From Listronotus oregonensis (taxonomy: Eukaryota > Arthropoda > Insecta > Coleoptera > Curculionidae), in assembly GCA_019359885.1 (NCBI GenBank), contig JAHBCN010002201.1, forward strand, positions 31,875 through 95,874: 64,000 nucleotides of DNA, in the 5' to 3' direction. A model generated the notes under the pieces. It saw only the letters and a program-made list of their open reading frames with translations, did no database searches and was not told the DNA's origin. Position numbers and translations under genes: made by a program. Shown piece by piece: positions 39,203 to 50,397 of the stretch (the first letter of the stretch is position 1; every line of letters begins with the position of its first letter).

Positions 39203-39670
39203 CAGGGTGAGCAAAAAAGTTTGCAACAAATGGGATTTTTTTATTGTTGAGATATTTAAAAAAGTTTTGACTTTTGTCATGTGACCGCTATCATGGCGAC
39301 AAATTTGAAAAATGTGATATAAAATTCTCAAATTCGTGGTCTGAAGTAAAAATATAGAAAAAACCTACTTGTAAAACGTAGGAAATTAATGATTTTTGCA
39401 ACATACTGTATTTATTAATAAATAATAGTTTTTCGTTTTTGTGTCTATAATTCATTTCTTTAGCACTTCTTATATCATTTTAAATTAAAACCAAGAAATT
39501 TATTTTATCATTCATAAATAAAAAAAAAAAAAATACTGTAGACGTGATACTATAGTTGTTGCTTCAATTCCTAAAAGAAAACAATTGACATAATTTTCAT
39601 ATCCTAAACTATAAACTGAAATTGAAAAATAATGGTATTTTTTATTTCAAACTTTGTTGGTCACCCACGG
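39203..39670. repeat. MITE with TA-flanked CAGGGTGAGC end
   Basis: The left end is TA-CAGGGTGAGCAAAAAAGTT; the inverted right end AAACTTTGTTGGTCACCCACGG-TA is a diverged mirror. Inner arms pair only patchily. Confidence 0.55.
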
Positions 39671-40248
39671 TATGTTTTGTATGTTTTTATTTACATAAGG
39701 ATAATTGATAACAGGATATTAAACAATAAACTTAGAATTTCAAAACATCTCTTTCTTTTTTAATAGGCCCCTTGCACATATATTTTTATTAGTTAAAAAT
39801 AGCCCTTTATACCTAAATAACGCTTCTGCTAAATATTTTTTAAACGGAATTCTAAACAAAATTACAAGCATTAAAACTTAAAATTAAAAAATTTCCGGCG
39901 AAAAGGGTATCTACGTCACGAGTGGCTACCCACACGTGTACACAACGCCTGATCGACAGAGGCGACCGGGGTGATCCAATATTACATATCGGATAAACGC
40001 GGAGAAATAAAATACCAAGGGGAGCTAATCCGGATATTAAAGCACTTTTAATTTTTAAGATTTTTTAGATAAGTGTCATTTTTATTTATTTACAAGGTAG
40101 AATACTATACCTCACCTGTTTATTTTCGTTTGACAAAAACAAATTAAGAAAAAACGTATTCTATTGGTTTAAAAAGATAGTAACTATTGTTAAAACAATA
40201 AAAAATGTACTGCATTATCTCCAAAACTCGGTAATCATGATTACTTAC

Positions 40249-40386
40249 AAGCTGTTTTTCTCAAACGATAATGAATAGTTTTAAACTTGTTTATTGTGTC
40301 ATTGCGAGAGATATCATTTTTTTGTAATTGTTGCGACCGATCACTGGAATAATAACTTGTTACAAGGCTTTCACCAGAATCATATT
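40249..40386 (-). CDS. Candidate VRK1 cassette exon
   Basis: A 46-codon Ser/Tyr/Asp-rich segment (EYDSGESLVTSYYSSDRSQQ...). It has an AG acceptor (40388-40387) and a GTAAGT donor (40248-40243). It starts with two bases and ends with one, so it fits between 43376-43541 and 38417-38700 with the frame intact whether included or skipped. Composition resembles the neighbouring VRK1 tail exons. Alternative: a chance open frame bounded by splice-like words; the pyrimidine tract is only moderate. Confidence 0.42.
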
Positions 40387-40469
40387 CTGAAACACTGAGT
40401 ACAGTAGATTCTATCTCAGACGTAAGGGAGCAGCAACGAGGAAACAAATAAGTCAGTGGTTGCAAAGAA

Positions 40470-41545
40470 AATCTCTTAATCGATAGATGCATCACACAAG
40501 ACTCAATCCAATACAAACGCAACCATAATATGGCGTAGATTGAATACAAAAAAGCGTTTGACACAACATCTCACCAACTACTGTTGCATCTGCTTAAAGA
40601 TCTTAAGGTTCCTCTTAACCTAATTCTATGCATCGAGCGACAGATGTCACTTTAGAAATAAAAATTCTCTATAACACCTGAAGCACAAAAATCATTACCG
40701 AGTCCATTACATTTAAAAGGGGCGTATTTCAGGGTGACTTACTCAGTCCTTTGCAATTTTGTATATAGCTGCTTCTTGTATCCGTGTCTTTTTAAACGAC
40801 ACGCGGATACTGCTGTCGGCATAAGGTAACCCATCTGTTTTATATGGATGATCTGAAACTATACGCAACTAAGCGAGCCGATACTCCGCCCTCAACAAAA
40901 CAACGAAATGTAAGGACCGAGCTCAGAAGCAATTACAGGAGACGTTTACAAAAAATCTGAGAATCCAGATTATCTGGATTAAATTAAGTTGTTGCTACTA
41001 ACATAATAGCAGTACCTGTATTGCTTTTTTACACTTTTGGAGTAAAGTGAACGCGAAAGAAACTGTAAACGCGAGAGGAACTGCGCAAGCTGGACATTAG
41101 CACACGAAAAATAATGCATCTTCAACGTAGCATCTATCCAGTTACTAATAATTAAGTCTAAAGCTGTAGAAACTGCAGACAAAAGAGCAGAACAGCAGAT
41201 ACTCTTTGAAGATCACACTGTGAAATCCCATGTTTGGGTTTTTGAAATCTGCTGAGCTCAAGGCTAACACCAAGGGTTTCCTACTAGCATGGCTCAATAA
41301 ACACATTGGTGAACCAAAGTAATTTTTTTAACATCCCTGATACTGCTTGTTGAGATGGTGGACAGCAACCCAAACCCTTATGCACTTATTATCAGCTTGT
41401 CCAGTGCATGTTGTCAGTAGTTATATTCACCGACATAACGATGCGTTTCGGATACCTTAGTATCAGCTTCCTTAGACATTATCTCTGCATCGATGAAACA
41501 GCAATTCTGTTATTTTCTCCCAGCGATATTAAGGCAGTAGTGGAA
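40470..41545 (+). pseudogene. LINE remnant (R2/R4-like reverse transcriptase), copy 1
   Basis: IEYKKAFDTTSHQLLLHLLK at about 40537-40595 is the RT motif with the first catalytic Asp (usual form W.DY.KAFDS..H). The GVFQGDLLSPLQF block follows at about 40720, and MDDLKLYAT at about 40846 holds the catalytic DD. Later parts (about 40915-41140) are shared with 55260-55460. A 3' tail at about 41340-41545 is shared with 54466-54690. Many frameshifts and a deletion make it inactive. It sits in a VRK1 intron, antisense. Confidence 0.75.
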
Positions 41546-41866
41546 AATGACAACTGTCGCATAGATTAGAATTAGGCGTTGCCAACTAGGCATCAAATTC
41601 GCGCCAATAAACCTTGTATTGTTTTTTTTTTTTTTTTTTTGAATAAAACGAATAACTCTATGTATGCTCAAGTTAAATTAACATTTTTTAAAATTTCTTT
41701 TTTAAAAACAGGTTGACTTTCAGTTTGCCTAATGCGTATTGGCAACTGATTAAAATAAATAACTTAACACACATATAGTCTGGGCTTTTTTCAGTAATTT
41801 GAAGGTGAAGCTTGGGGTAATTAAGATATTCTGCAAGAGTATTATTCCGAATGTTATGTGGTGCCT

Positions 41867-41869
<3 letters not shown>

Positions 41870-41955
<86 letters not shown>
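41870..41955. repeat. (TA)n microsatellite
   Basis: About 86 bp of TA. No CAGGGTG-type end adjoins this array. Confidence 0.96.
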
Positions 41956-41963
<8 letters not shown>

Positions 41964-41999
41964 TTTGCTGTTGATTCTGACTCCAGCTTTTTTGAGCTA

Positions 42000-42853
42000 T
42001 TGCCCCGCTCTTAAGAAAGGTAAAATTTTTAAAACTCCTGTCAATAACTTTTGTCGTAATTAAAATGTATCGCTTCTTTGGACTCTACTTTTAGTGTTTC
42101 GTCTGCTCTATTTCCGATTGATTTTTTTGTTACTGTCGAATACGTTTTTGCTTAGAAAATGTCTGCTGAAGTTTTTCTGCGTTATGTTTATTTTCATTGC
42201 TTTTTTCTGAATTTCCTCTATTTGCTGTTCATGTTCAAAAATCGTTTTCTGTTGTTCTAATTGGCCAATCTCATAGGTATGCATTTTTATATTTTTATAA
42301 ATTGCAATGGTAGCTGTTCTTATAATGCCTTAATCTTTTTTTGCATAAGTGGTTTGTCTTTTAACGCGACATCAGCAGCGTTTTGTATGTTTTTTTCAGT
42401 GATGTAAAATTTTTTAAAAGTAGTCTGTTCATTGGCATTTGCCTTTGATATTTTTCTTCTTGTACTGTCTTGTCTATTTCTGGGGATGACTCTGATTCTA
42501 CGGTTTTATTTACAGTAGTAGGACTTAAACCATCTATTTTTTATCATTTTGTTCTTCTGGCAATACGTCTAATTTTGTTCGCTTGCCAAGTGCCCCATTT
42601 AGGACAGTTTGAGGTGCCCGATTTACAGAGGTTTAAGGAGGTGTACGAAGCACTGGCTTAAAAACCCTAGCGTCATTACAATCTTCTTTTTCTTGCTTAT
42701 TTTCTTCATGCATAAACTTAAATTTATTAGAATTTCCTTGTACTAGTGAATTATTTTTATATGCAATGCATGTAGTTTGTTAACTTGAATAGTTTTTGTA
42801 TTGATTTAACAGATTTTTTGCCGACTCCGATTATTTTGTTTATTTTAGCCATT
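42000..42853 (-). pseudogene. Decayed minus-strand coding sequence, unrecognised
   Basis: Opens with an ATG at 42853 as MAKINKIIGVGKKSVKSIQK and stops at codon 32. Open, Lys/Glu-rich frames follow, including NKFKFMHEENKQEKEDCNDA and LNGALGKRTKLDVLPEEQND, and a coiled-coil-like IGQLEQQKTIFEHEQQIEEI, each cut by stops or frame changes. Composition is clearly protein-like on this strand. I do not recognise the family; a transposon accessory ORF or a processed pseudogene are both possible. Confidence 0.5.
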
Positions 42854-42866
42854 TAAATTTTATGGG

Positions 42867-42902
42867 AACCTACCGAGAAAGATCGTTCTTTCTCGGTAGG
42901 TT
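42867..42902. repeat. 16-bp perfect hairpin
   Basis: AACCTACCGAGAAAGA and its complement TCTTTCTCGGTAGGTT, with a 4-base loop. It is followed by a tandem duplication of GGTTAATATATCTAGCAGC (42899-42940). Confidence 0.9.
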
Positions 42903-43375
42903 AATATATCTAGCAGCGTGATGGTTAATATATCTAGCAGCACGGTAGTGACCCCAAACCCAATTCTACTCGGAAAAAATAAATTTAAATCTAGACTTAC
43001 AGAACTTATCTACCTTTTTAAAAAAAAAAAATCATATTTGGAGAAGAATTTACACAATATCACTTCTCATTATTTGTATTTCATTTAATGAACTTAGAAA
43101 AATGAGAAGAGATCTCACCAAAAATGTTCCCCCATCACGTTTCTACCCAAAAATATCAGCCGCTTAAAGTACAAAAATCTAAAATTAATGAAAAAAGAAC
43201 TTCCATTAATACAGGCAAATCAGAAAAAAATCCAAGTCAAAAAAGATCTTGGTCTAAATTTCGATCTCAGTGCTTTAAGAGGCCGAGATTTTTGAACAGG
43301 AACTAGTTCCATATTTTACACAAGTGTTTTTGGTGGGATTCCATATAGAAGACAAATGTTGCGAATCTTACATAC

Positions 43376-43541
43376 CATTTTTTACTTTTTTGAGCAATAC
43401 TTCCTTCATAGCATCAGTGTAACCTTTGAAATGATCACCATTACTTAAATCATCAAGCGACTTTGATACTTTTCTATTTAATCCTCTTAAATTTGCTGGC
43501 TTTCTTTTAGTTACAAAATTATCTTGATTATCTGCAATATC
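43376..43541 (-). CDS. VRK1: VRK1-type kinase, tail exon
   Basis: 55 codons plus one base, from an AG acceptor (43543-43542) to a GTATG donor (43375-43371). It reads DIADNQDNFVTKRKPANLRG then LNRKVSKSLDDLSNGDHFKG and YTDAMKEVLLKKVKN. A KG(Y/F)T(D/E)(A/E)MK sequence recurs in the last exon as TGFTEEMKAILLKKK, suggesting an internal repeat in the tail. The phase-0 join to 48703 is exact. The tail is not catalytic; in VRK1/NHK-1 it binds chromatin and regulates localisation. Confidence 0.72.
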
Positions 43542-43832
43542 CTAAAATGTTTCAGAGGAGTAAAATATTAATTGCAGAGAACTAAATAGTAATGTTGTAA
43601 AAATGCATTGTACATAAGATGCTACGGGTGTGATCAAAGGGAAAACACCTCAAAACCTAGGTCAAATTCTAGTGCATGCAAGACAATGATCAACAAAATC
43701 TTTAAATATTTACTACAAAACTATTACTACTTATTATAAAAAAATATTCCAGTTTTTACTTTAAACAAAAAAATTATGAAATAAAAAGTAAAAAAATCAA
43801 ATCGTCTTGAAAAAAAAAACCTTTAAATTATA

Positions 43833-44790
43833 CCGGGTGCCATTTCTTTTAAAGGACCCTGCACCATTTACATTGAAATCTTGCCTACGGTGAAATGTTG
43901 TGAAAATCTGGGATTAGATAAATTAACTTACGCTAAACAAGAAATGTCCTTTGATCCAAGGCCCGTTATGCCCATTAAAAGAAGTTATAAGCTTTTGAAG
44001 CCAAACGATATAACTTTTACCATTTACATTGAAATTTTATCTACAGTGAAATGTTGTGAAAATCTAGGATTAGATAGATTAAATCATGAAGAACAAGAAC
44101 CTCCGCATGTTCGAGCTCAATCGTGAGTGCAAAAATCACGCCAGATGTGAATTTTTCAAGGTTCGCAAGGTCCATGGGCAGAAGAACCCATTCGGGTACC
44201 AAAATAGAATCAGGTAATCACCGACCTCAACACTTCTTGCCACCCCAAGATAATGCTGATCCGATAATTATTTTTTTAGTTGCATTGTAAACAACAAATG
44301 TCGAATTAAACCTGTTCAGATAAATAAAATCCGCTAAAAAGTCACTAAAACTCCCATAAAGAAAAAAACTAAAACCAGTAAAGGGTACTCAAACATTCAA
44401 CAGAAATCAGATTTATTATGGTTAACAATTTTTACACTCACACATACATTCATAAGCTATAAGTACAAAGCCCCTCTAGTATTTCTTCTGCTCTTGTAGA
44501 AGTTATCTCGTTTGGCTTCAAGACCTTATAATTTTTTTACCTGGCCTTGGACAAAAGGACATTTCTTGCTCAGCATGATTTAATCTTCTAACCCTGGATT
44601 TTCACAATATTTCACGGTAGGCAAAATTTCAATGTAAATGGTAGAAGTTATCTCGTTTGGCTTCAAGAGCTTATAACTTTTTTTAACGGGCCTTGAACCA
44701 GAGGACATTTCTTGTTAAGCATGATTTAATCTACCTAATCCTAGGTTTTCACAACATTTCACCGTATACGAGATTTGGTGCAGGGTTCTT
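43833..44790. repeat. Fold-back element with tandem repeats in each arm
   Basis: The left arm (about 43865-44105) holds two tandem units of about 155 bp, each beginning CATTTACATTGAAAT and containing GTGAAATGTTGTGAAAATCT. The right arm (about 44480-44765) holds the same two units inverted (AGATTTTCACAAC-type words, ATTTCAATGTAAATG). The left end is TA-CCGGGTGCC. The short ORF at 43881-44126 is a by-product of the repeats. Confidence 0.85.
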
Positions 44791-45403
44791 TCTTTATCGA
44801 TATTGACAAAATTGGGTAGGGTTGTTATTCAAACAAATCGTTATTTTTATGCATACATGACAAGCTTACCCGACTTCCGCTTTCACCGAAAATGATTGCA
44901 ATTTTTGATTTTAAAATGGGACACCTGTATATGTTTTGTTTTTCGGATTATACAGATTATTTTTAATACGCCCGAATCCGCCATTTTTAAATAGAGTTTT
45001 TTCTAAATTTAATATTGAAATTAAATTTTAATTTTTTATTTGCCACGATTATATTAAATTCACCGCAAATACTTTACTTACTTTCAGAAAAATGTAAATT
45101 TTATCTTTTTAAACTTTCTTGATTGAGGGTTCCAAACTTTATTATTTTAGTATTTTTGCCCTAACTTAAGATCTAAGATAGAAGTACTTTAAATGGAATC
45201 AAACGATGTGAAACACTACGTCACTTTTCTTCATTTTTATTTAAATTTTTTTGTTTTATTATGTAGGTAATAGATCTTTTTTGTACTACATGAGGTGGTA
45301 TACTGCAATAAGTAAGTTGCAATAAAATGTTAGTTGCCATGAAAATAGCAGCTAGATAGGGTAAGCTGCCGTGAAAACAACTGTATTCGTGCCATATTTA
45401 TTG
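44791..45403. other. VRK1 intron, repeat-like, no gene
   Basis: TTTCTTTATCGATATT and AGGGTTGTTATT near 44788-44830 recur inverted near 48090-48120, so the whole 43.8-48.2 kb block may be one layered insertion. Confidence 0.45.
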
Positions 45404-46985
45404 TATACAGCTACTTGTATCTGGACATGTGTTTTCAACAGTGTTGAGCGTACAAACAAAACTCAATGTTGAATTAAAAATGGAAGAGACTGTTGCTGCT
45501 GGTGTTAGTGCTGCTTTTATCATAGTAGCTGACCATGCCCAAAAGCGAAAAAAAAGGGTGGCAATGAAAGTTTTTAAGAACTGGGACAAGTAATGTCCCA
45601 CAATGTGGGAGCAGCTCTCAGCATTTCAATTAGCACTACCAATAGCTCTTTTGTCCATATCATATTTACTATAAAAAATAGACTCCGAATTACTATAATA
45701 CTAATCAAATATGCGGAAATAAACAACGTACCTACTAACCTATAAAGTTTTACAATTGATTCTACGCTACTTGTTGACAAGTTGAAGTTGATAACACCGT
45801 ACACACTAAGCGATGTTTTCAATTTAAGATGGAAAACACGGATACAAGCAACAGTCAACAAATTTCTTTAATATCTTGCCGCACGATGTTGCCAAGTATC
45901 CGTCAACTTGTGGCTAGTTGACGGGATACAGGCTGACAACACCAATATCAAAGGTTGCCAACATTTTGTTGGCCGGTTTGTACTTACCTTTTCTCAAATG
46001 GAAAACATCGCTTAGTGTGTACGGAGTTGTCAACTTCAACTTGTCAACAAGTAGTGTAGAATCAGTTGTTTTTAAGATAATAGCTGACCATGCCCAAAAG
46101 CGAAAAGAAAGGTGGTGGCAGAGAGTTTTTAAGAACTGGGACAAGTCATGTCCCACAATGCGGGAGCAGCTGTCAGCATTTCAATTAGCTCTACCACCAG
46201 CTCTTTTGTCCACATCATGTTTACTATAAAAGATAGGCTCCTAAATTATAATACTAATAAAATATGCTGAAATAAACAACGTACCACCTATAACGTACAA
46301 CCTATAAAGGTTCACAACTGATTCTACGCTACTTGTTGACAAGTTGAAGTTGACAACTCCGTACACACTAAGCGATGTTTTCCATTTGAGAAAAGGTAAG
46401 TACAAACCGGCCAACAAAATGTTGGCAACCTGTTGATATTGGTGTTGTCAGCCTGTATCCCGTCAACTAGCCACAAGTTGATGGATACTTGGCAACATCG
46501 TGCGGCAAGATATTAAAGAAATTTGTTGACTGTTGCTTGTATCCGTGTTTTCCATCTTAAATTGAAAACATCGCTTAGTGTGTACGGTGTTATCAACTTC
46601 AACTTGTCAACAAGTAGCGTAGAATCAATTGTAAAACTTTATAGGTTAGTAGGTACGTTGTTTATTTCCGCATATTTGATTAGTATTATAGTAATTCGGA
46701 GTCTATTTTTTATAGTAAATATGATATGGACAAAAGAGCTAGTGGTAGTGCTAATTGAAATGCTGAGAGCTGCTCCCACATTGTGGGACATTACTTGTCC
46801 CAGTTCTTAAAAACTTTCTCTGCCACCCTTTTTTTTTCGCTTTTGGGCATGGTCAGCTACTATGATAAAAGCAGCACTAACAACCAGCAGCAACAGTCTC
46901 TTCAATTTTTAATTCAACACTGAGTTTGGTTTGGACGCCGAACACTGTTGAAAACATCTCGAGATACAAGTAGCTGTATACGATA
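45404..46985. repeat. Compound palindrome, Harbinger-like non-autonomous element
   Basis: Outer ends GTATACAGCTACTTGTATCT and AGATACAAGTAGCTGTATAC are inverted. The layout is A (about 45480-45757), E (45758-46062), A' (about 46079-46317), E inverted (46318-46627), A inverted (46628-46905). E is itself bounded by inverted GATTCTACGCTACTTGTTGA ends. A' is a third copy of A in direct orientation, forming the spacer. Unit A encodes a short ORF beginning MEETVAAGVSAAFIIVADH (45480-45593), similar in style to the start of Harbinger transposases; in A' it continues as RWWQRVFKNWDKSCPTMREQ. It lies in a VRK1 intron. Confidence 0.82.
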
Positions 46986-47037
46986 AGTATGTTGGCCACA
47001 GCCGTCAAAGTTTTGTTGGTCGGTTTGTACTTACCTA

Positions 47038-47200
47038 AAGAAAAACACGGATACAAGCAACAGTCAACAAATTTCTTTGATATCTTGCCGCACGATGTTG
47101 CCGAGTATGCATCAACTTGTGGTTAGTTGACGGGATACATGTGGACAACACCAATATCAACAGGTTGCCAACGTTTTGTTGGCCATTTTGTACTTACCTT
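47038..47200 (+). repeat. Extra partial copy of unit E
   Basis: Repeats the interior of E (as at 45836-45995): ACACGGATACAAGCAACAGT, ATCTTGCCGCACGATGTTGC and AACACCAATATCAA are shared. Confidence 0.88.
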
Positions 47201-47379
47201 AAAAGTTTAACAGATGAAAAAGTTGGTACATATCTCGTAAGATCTTAACACAGTTTTAAGCTGAATTTGTTATTCACAACAGAAAAAATTATGCATTCGG
47301 ACTTAAACCTGTTGAGTAAAAAAAAAACAAAAAATATACAGCGTTTTCCTTTTTAAAATTAAACTTTTTAGTCTTATCT

Positions 47380-48060
47380 GGTGAGACCGGAAGTTTGTCA
47401 AATAATAAAAATGAGGGTAATTGTGTCGAAAGTTGCCTAGTCTTTTGGTATACGGCTGTTTTTTGGGGCGCTAATTACGAATCTGAAAACAATTTTTTTC
47501 GCCAACGTTTAGTTTTCGAGATATTCATCATCAAAGTTGAAAATCAAACTAACCTCATTTTCACTATATTTCCCCTTCTTTTTGTAGACAAATCTTGATT
47601 TTCACACTAAAGTGGCACACAATATTTTATAAATACCTTAAAAACCTTGTTATTTTTATTTATTTTACACCTTTTAAATTACGAACATTCAAGTTCAAAG
47701 GCAGTAGCCATATTTGTTTATAAAATTTCTAGTGTAAACCTGGTTGCGGCCACGTTGCGGCGTGTGAAAGTAGAGGTTTGCAATTAAATGAAAAAAAGGT
47801 GTAAAATAAATATAAAAACAAGTTTTTAAAGGATGTTTGTGAAATATTGTGTGCCAGTTTAGTGTAAAAATCAAGGATTCTGTGCAAAAAGAAGGAGGAA
47901 TAGTGTAAATAGGGTTAGTTTGAATTTCAACTTTGATGATAAATACCTCGAAAACGAAACGTTGCCGAAAAAATATTTTTTCAGGTTCGTATTTAGTGCC
48001 CCAAAAACCCACCGTATATCAAATTTGGTCAAAATCGGAGAGGAGGCAACTTTAGAGAAA
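47380..48060. repeat. Fold-back element
   Basis: Arms of about 290 bp, 47385-47690 and 47770-48055. GAAAGTTGCCT..., TTTTCGAGATATTCATCATC and AAAGTTGAAAATCAAACTAA on the left are mirrored by TTAGTTTGAATTTCAACTTT and GATGATAAATACCTCGAAAA on the right. Translations of the two arms give similar peptides on opposite strands, which explains the ORFs. Confidence 0.85.
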
Positions 48061-48200
48061 ATTACTAAAATAAGGCTTTAATAAAATAACAACCCTGCCA
48101 AGTTTCTTTAACATCGATAAAGAAATTTAAAAAAATGGCAGCCGGAAGAACTCGCCTGGGCACCCGGCATGTGTAAACTAAATTAACCCACAAAAACAAA

Positions 48201-48375
48201 ATCAAAAGTAGATATGATACAAATTAGGAGCCTACATTCTTTTGACATTGCACTTAAAAAATATTTACCAAATATAAAAACAAGAAAATTAAAGGTTGGT
48301 AAGTAAAATACATTTTGCATCATACCGACTTCAAAAAATATAGGCTCCTAATTTGCTTCCCAACTACTTTTGTTT
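48201..48375. repeat. Short fold-back
   Basis: CAAAAGTAGATATGATACAA then ATTAGGAGCCTA on the left; TAGGCTCCTAAT and AACTACTTTTG on the right. Confidence 0.8.
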
Positions 48376-48702
48376 TCCTTTTATTGGCAATTTCGTGTAG
48401 AGATATAAAAAATATTATTTTATAATTTTAAATAATTTTTTTAAATTATTTTTTTGTTGAATAAAAGAGAATACCCAATTTACGTTTTATTTTACAATTT
48501 ATGAGTACTTATTATAAAATACGTTTGCTATTTTAGCCGGTAAAGCTAAAACGCTTGGCTGGAAACTCCAGTCTATAATTAATCTTTAAAGCATTGAATA
48601 TCTAAGATAATCGTAATTAGCTTGGATCAGTGCAGTGAGTTACTTTGGATTTAACCTGCTGTAATACTAACATATTTTTTTCAATGCTATTATTAAACTT
48701 AC
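48376..48702. other. VRK1 intron, no feature seen
   Basis: AT-rich; ends at the GTAAGT donor (minus strand) of the next exon. Confidence 0.5.
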
Positions 48703-49025
48703 CATATCCACATCACTTTCCGCTTTGGACACAACTATCTTTTTTGGTCTTCCTTTCTTTTTAGGTTTGGGTGTTTTGTCCCCATCGTTATTTTCAATTT
48801 CATTTTCTTCATCTTTATTTGGTTTTAACTTTTTACTCCTACTATTGGTAAGCGGCGTGCGATTTCTTTTCGATGGTGTTTTTGATTCAGAGAATTGTAA
48901 TGGTGTACCGATTGACCCGCCACCCTCTTTAACTCCTGAGGTAAAGATGGTTCTGATTTTTTTGTAATCGGGTTCTGTGTTGAAATTTATCGTTTTGATG
49001 TAGTTTAGGTACTCAACTATGGCTT
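48703..49025 (-). CDS. VRK1: VRK1-type kinase, exon at end of kinase domain and start of tail
   Basis: It reads (K)AIVEYLNYIKTINFNTEPDY then KKIRTIFTSGVKEGGG, matching the VRK segment I..Y...V..L.Y.EKP.Y..LR.IL..GLK that closes the kinase domain. It then passes into a basic tail with KTPKPKKKGRPKKIVVSK, an AT-hook-like GRP core suggesting DNA or chromatin contact. The acceptor is AAAG at 49027-49026; an alternative AG three bases downstream would also keep frame. The donor is GTAAGT. Joins upstream and downstream are in phase. Confidence 0.88.
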
Positions 49026-49231
49026 CTTTCATAAAAGTAAATAAAAACATTTTTTTCTTTCTAGATATTGTAGATAAACAAATTTTAAATGTTTTCTTTG
49101 TGTTGTACTTGTCAAAAACCCATTAAATATTATGTTTGTACAGGGTTATTCATTTTAAATTAAACAGGGCTTTATTTTTGATCTTTCCTGTACTTTTTTA
49201 AAAAACGAATATAGCCATTTCGTGTATTTTT

Positions 49232-49935
49232 TCCCGTCCCCCTAAATTAATCAAATAAAATAAAATCATTTAGTGACCCTATATCCAAGTTAAAGCAGTA
49301 AGTGTAGCTAACTTTTTTCAAGAGCCTAGCTAGGATTTTCAAATTTTTCTGATCTAAAAAGTGAGACATGTAAGTCACACCAAATATATACTAGGCCAAT
49401 CAGTGAACAGAAAAAAGGGCAAGAGCTCCGGATTTTCCTAAACAGCCCCGATTTGCATGACAATTTGTTACCACTTACCCTCTTATTCAAAGTTGGCTTC
49501 GTGTCAAGGGGTGCTTTTTCCCTGGGGGTGAATGCCACCCCTTCTCGGGGGTGGAAATTTTTTTATTAAAAAGTAGTTTGGAAATGAATATATTAACTAA
49601 TTCTAAGCAACTTTTGTTCAATACATTTTTTTCTGAAAGGCATTATTTTTCGAGTTATTCGCAATTGAAAATGTTAATTTTTCAACCAAAAAAAGCACGT
49701 TTTCAGACGGTTTTTCGCAAATAACTCGAAAAGTAAGCATTTTATCGAAAAAATTATTCTTTCCAAAAATGTAGCTTATAAAAAATGGTGGGCTTATGAT
49801 GTCCATAGACCAATACAAACGGAGCTATAGTCTGTTGAGGGTTGTTTCTTATTCCTCAAATGCCAACATTGAAAGTTTCAACGTAATACTTATAACCAAA
49901 AAACGATACATTTTTCGAGGAAAGCTAATCTAATC
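49232..49935. mobile_element. Unclassified insertion within the left arm of the mariner-like element
   Basis: The sequence present here is absent from the corresponding point of the right arm. It contains a CCACCCC-type inverted pair (GGGGGTGAATGCCACCCCTT near 49525) and a duplicated, inverted word pair TTTTTCGAGTTATTCGC (49648) and GCAAATAACTCGAAAA (49716). It looks like a non-autonomous repeat; no clear target duplication was found. Confidence 0.75.
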
Positions 49936-50397
49936 AGAAAAATATTTGAAACAAAAACAAAAGAGGTACAGCACGAGTGACGTATCTATTAAATGGAATA
50001 CACCGTATATTTTTATATCAATAGATAGAGATTTTCACGAGGAATTCGGTGATATAGGGGTTGCTGTGTTTATTTCCTGCGGTTCTGCTGTAATTGTCTA
50101 AAAACTGCATGATAATATAAGGATAGTTTCACCTGAAAAAACCTGGCTGCCACAGGTCACAGGTGTTTATTTGTCAAAGTCAAGAATTTTAAAATTACGT
50201 TTATTACTTTTTGGAGTAGTTTTATAATGAGATTTTTATCAGAAGAACGACTTCAAATTATATTATATGCTAAAAATGATATGATACATCTATTTCTAAA
50301 CCAAGCAGCAAAATTACAATAAACGGAAAAAATTAAAACACAATACGAGGTAAAATATGGTGGCAATAGGAACTTATAACAAAAAATTATAATATTA

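Noticed and set aside
43881..44126. 81-codon ORF
   Set aside because: It is the translation of two tandem repeat units inside a fold-back element, with the same reading appearing twice.
43833..44790. CRISPR-like array from the repeated units
   Set aside because: Units are about 155 bp, adjoining, without spacers, and inverted between arms; the host is eukaryotic.
45574..46810. Identical 95-codon ORFs on opposite strands (45574-45861 and 46523-46810)
   Set aside because: They are the two arms of the compound palindrome read antisense to the short Harbinger-like ORF; treated as repeat, not gene.
47395..48012. Similar peptides on opposite strands
   Set aside because: Explained by the inverted arms of the 47380-48060 fold-back.
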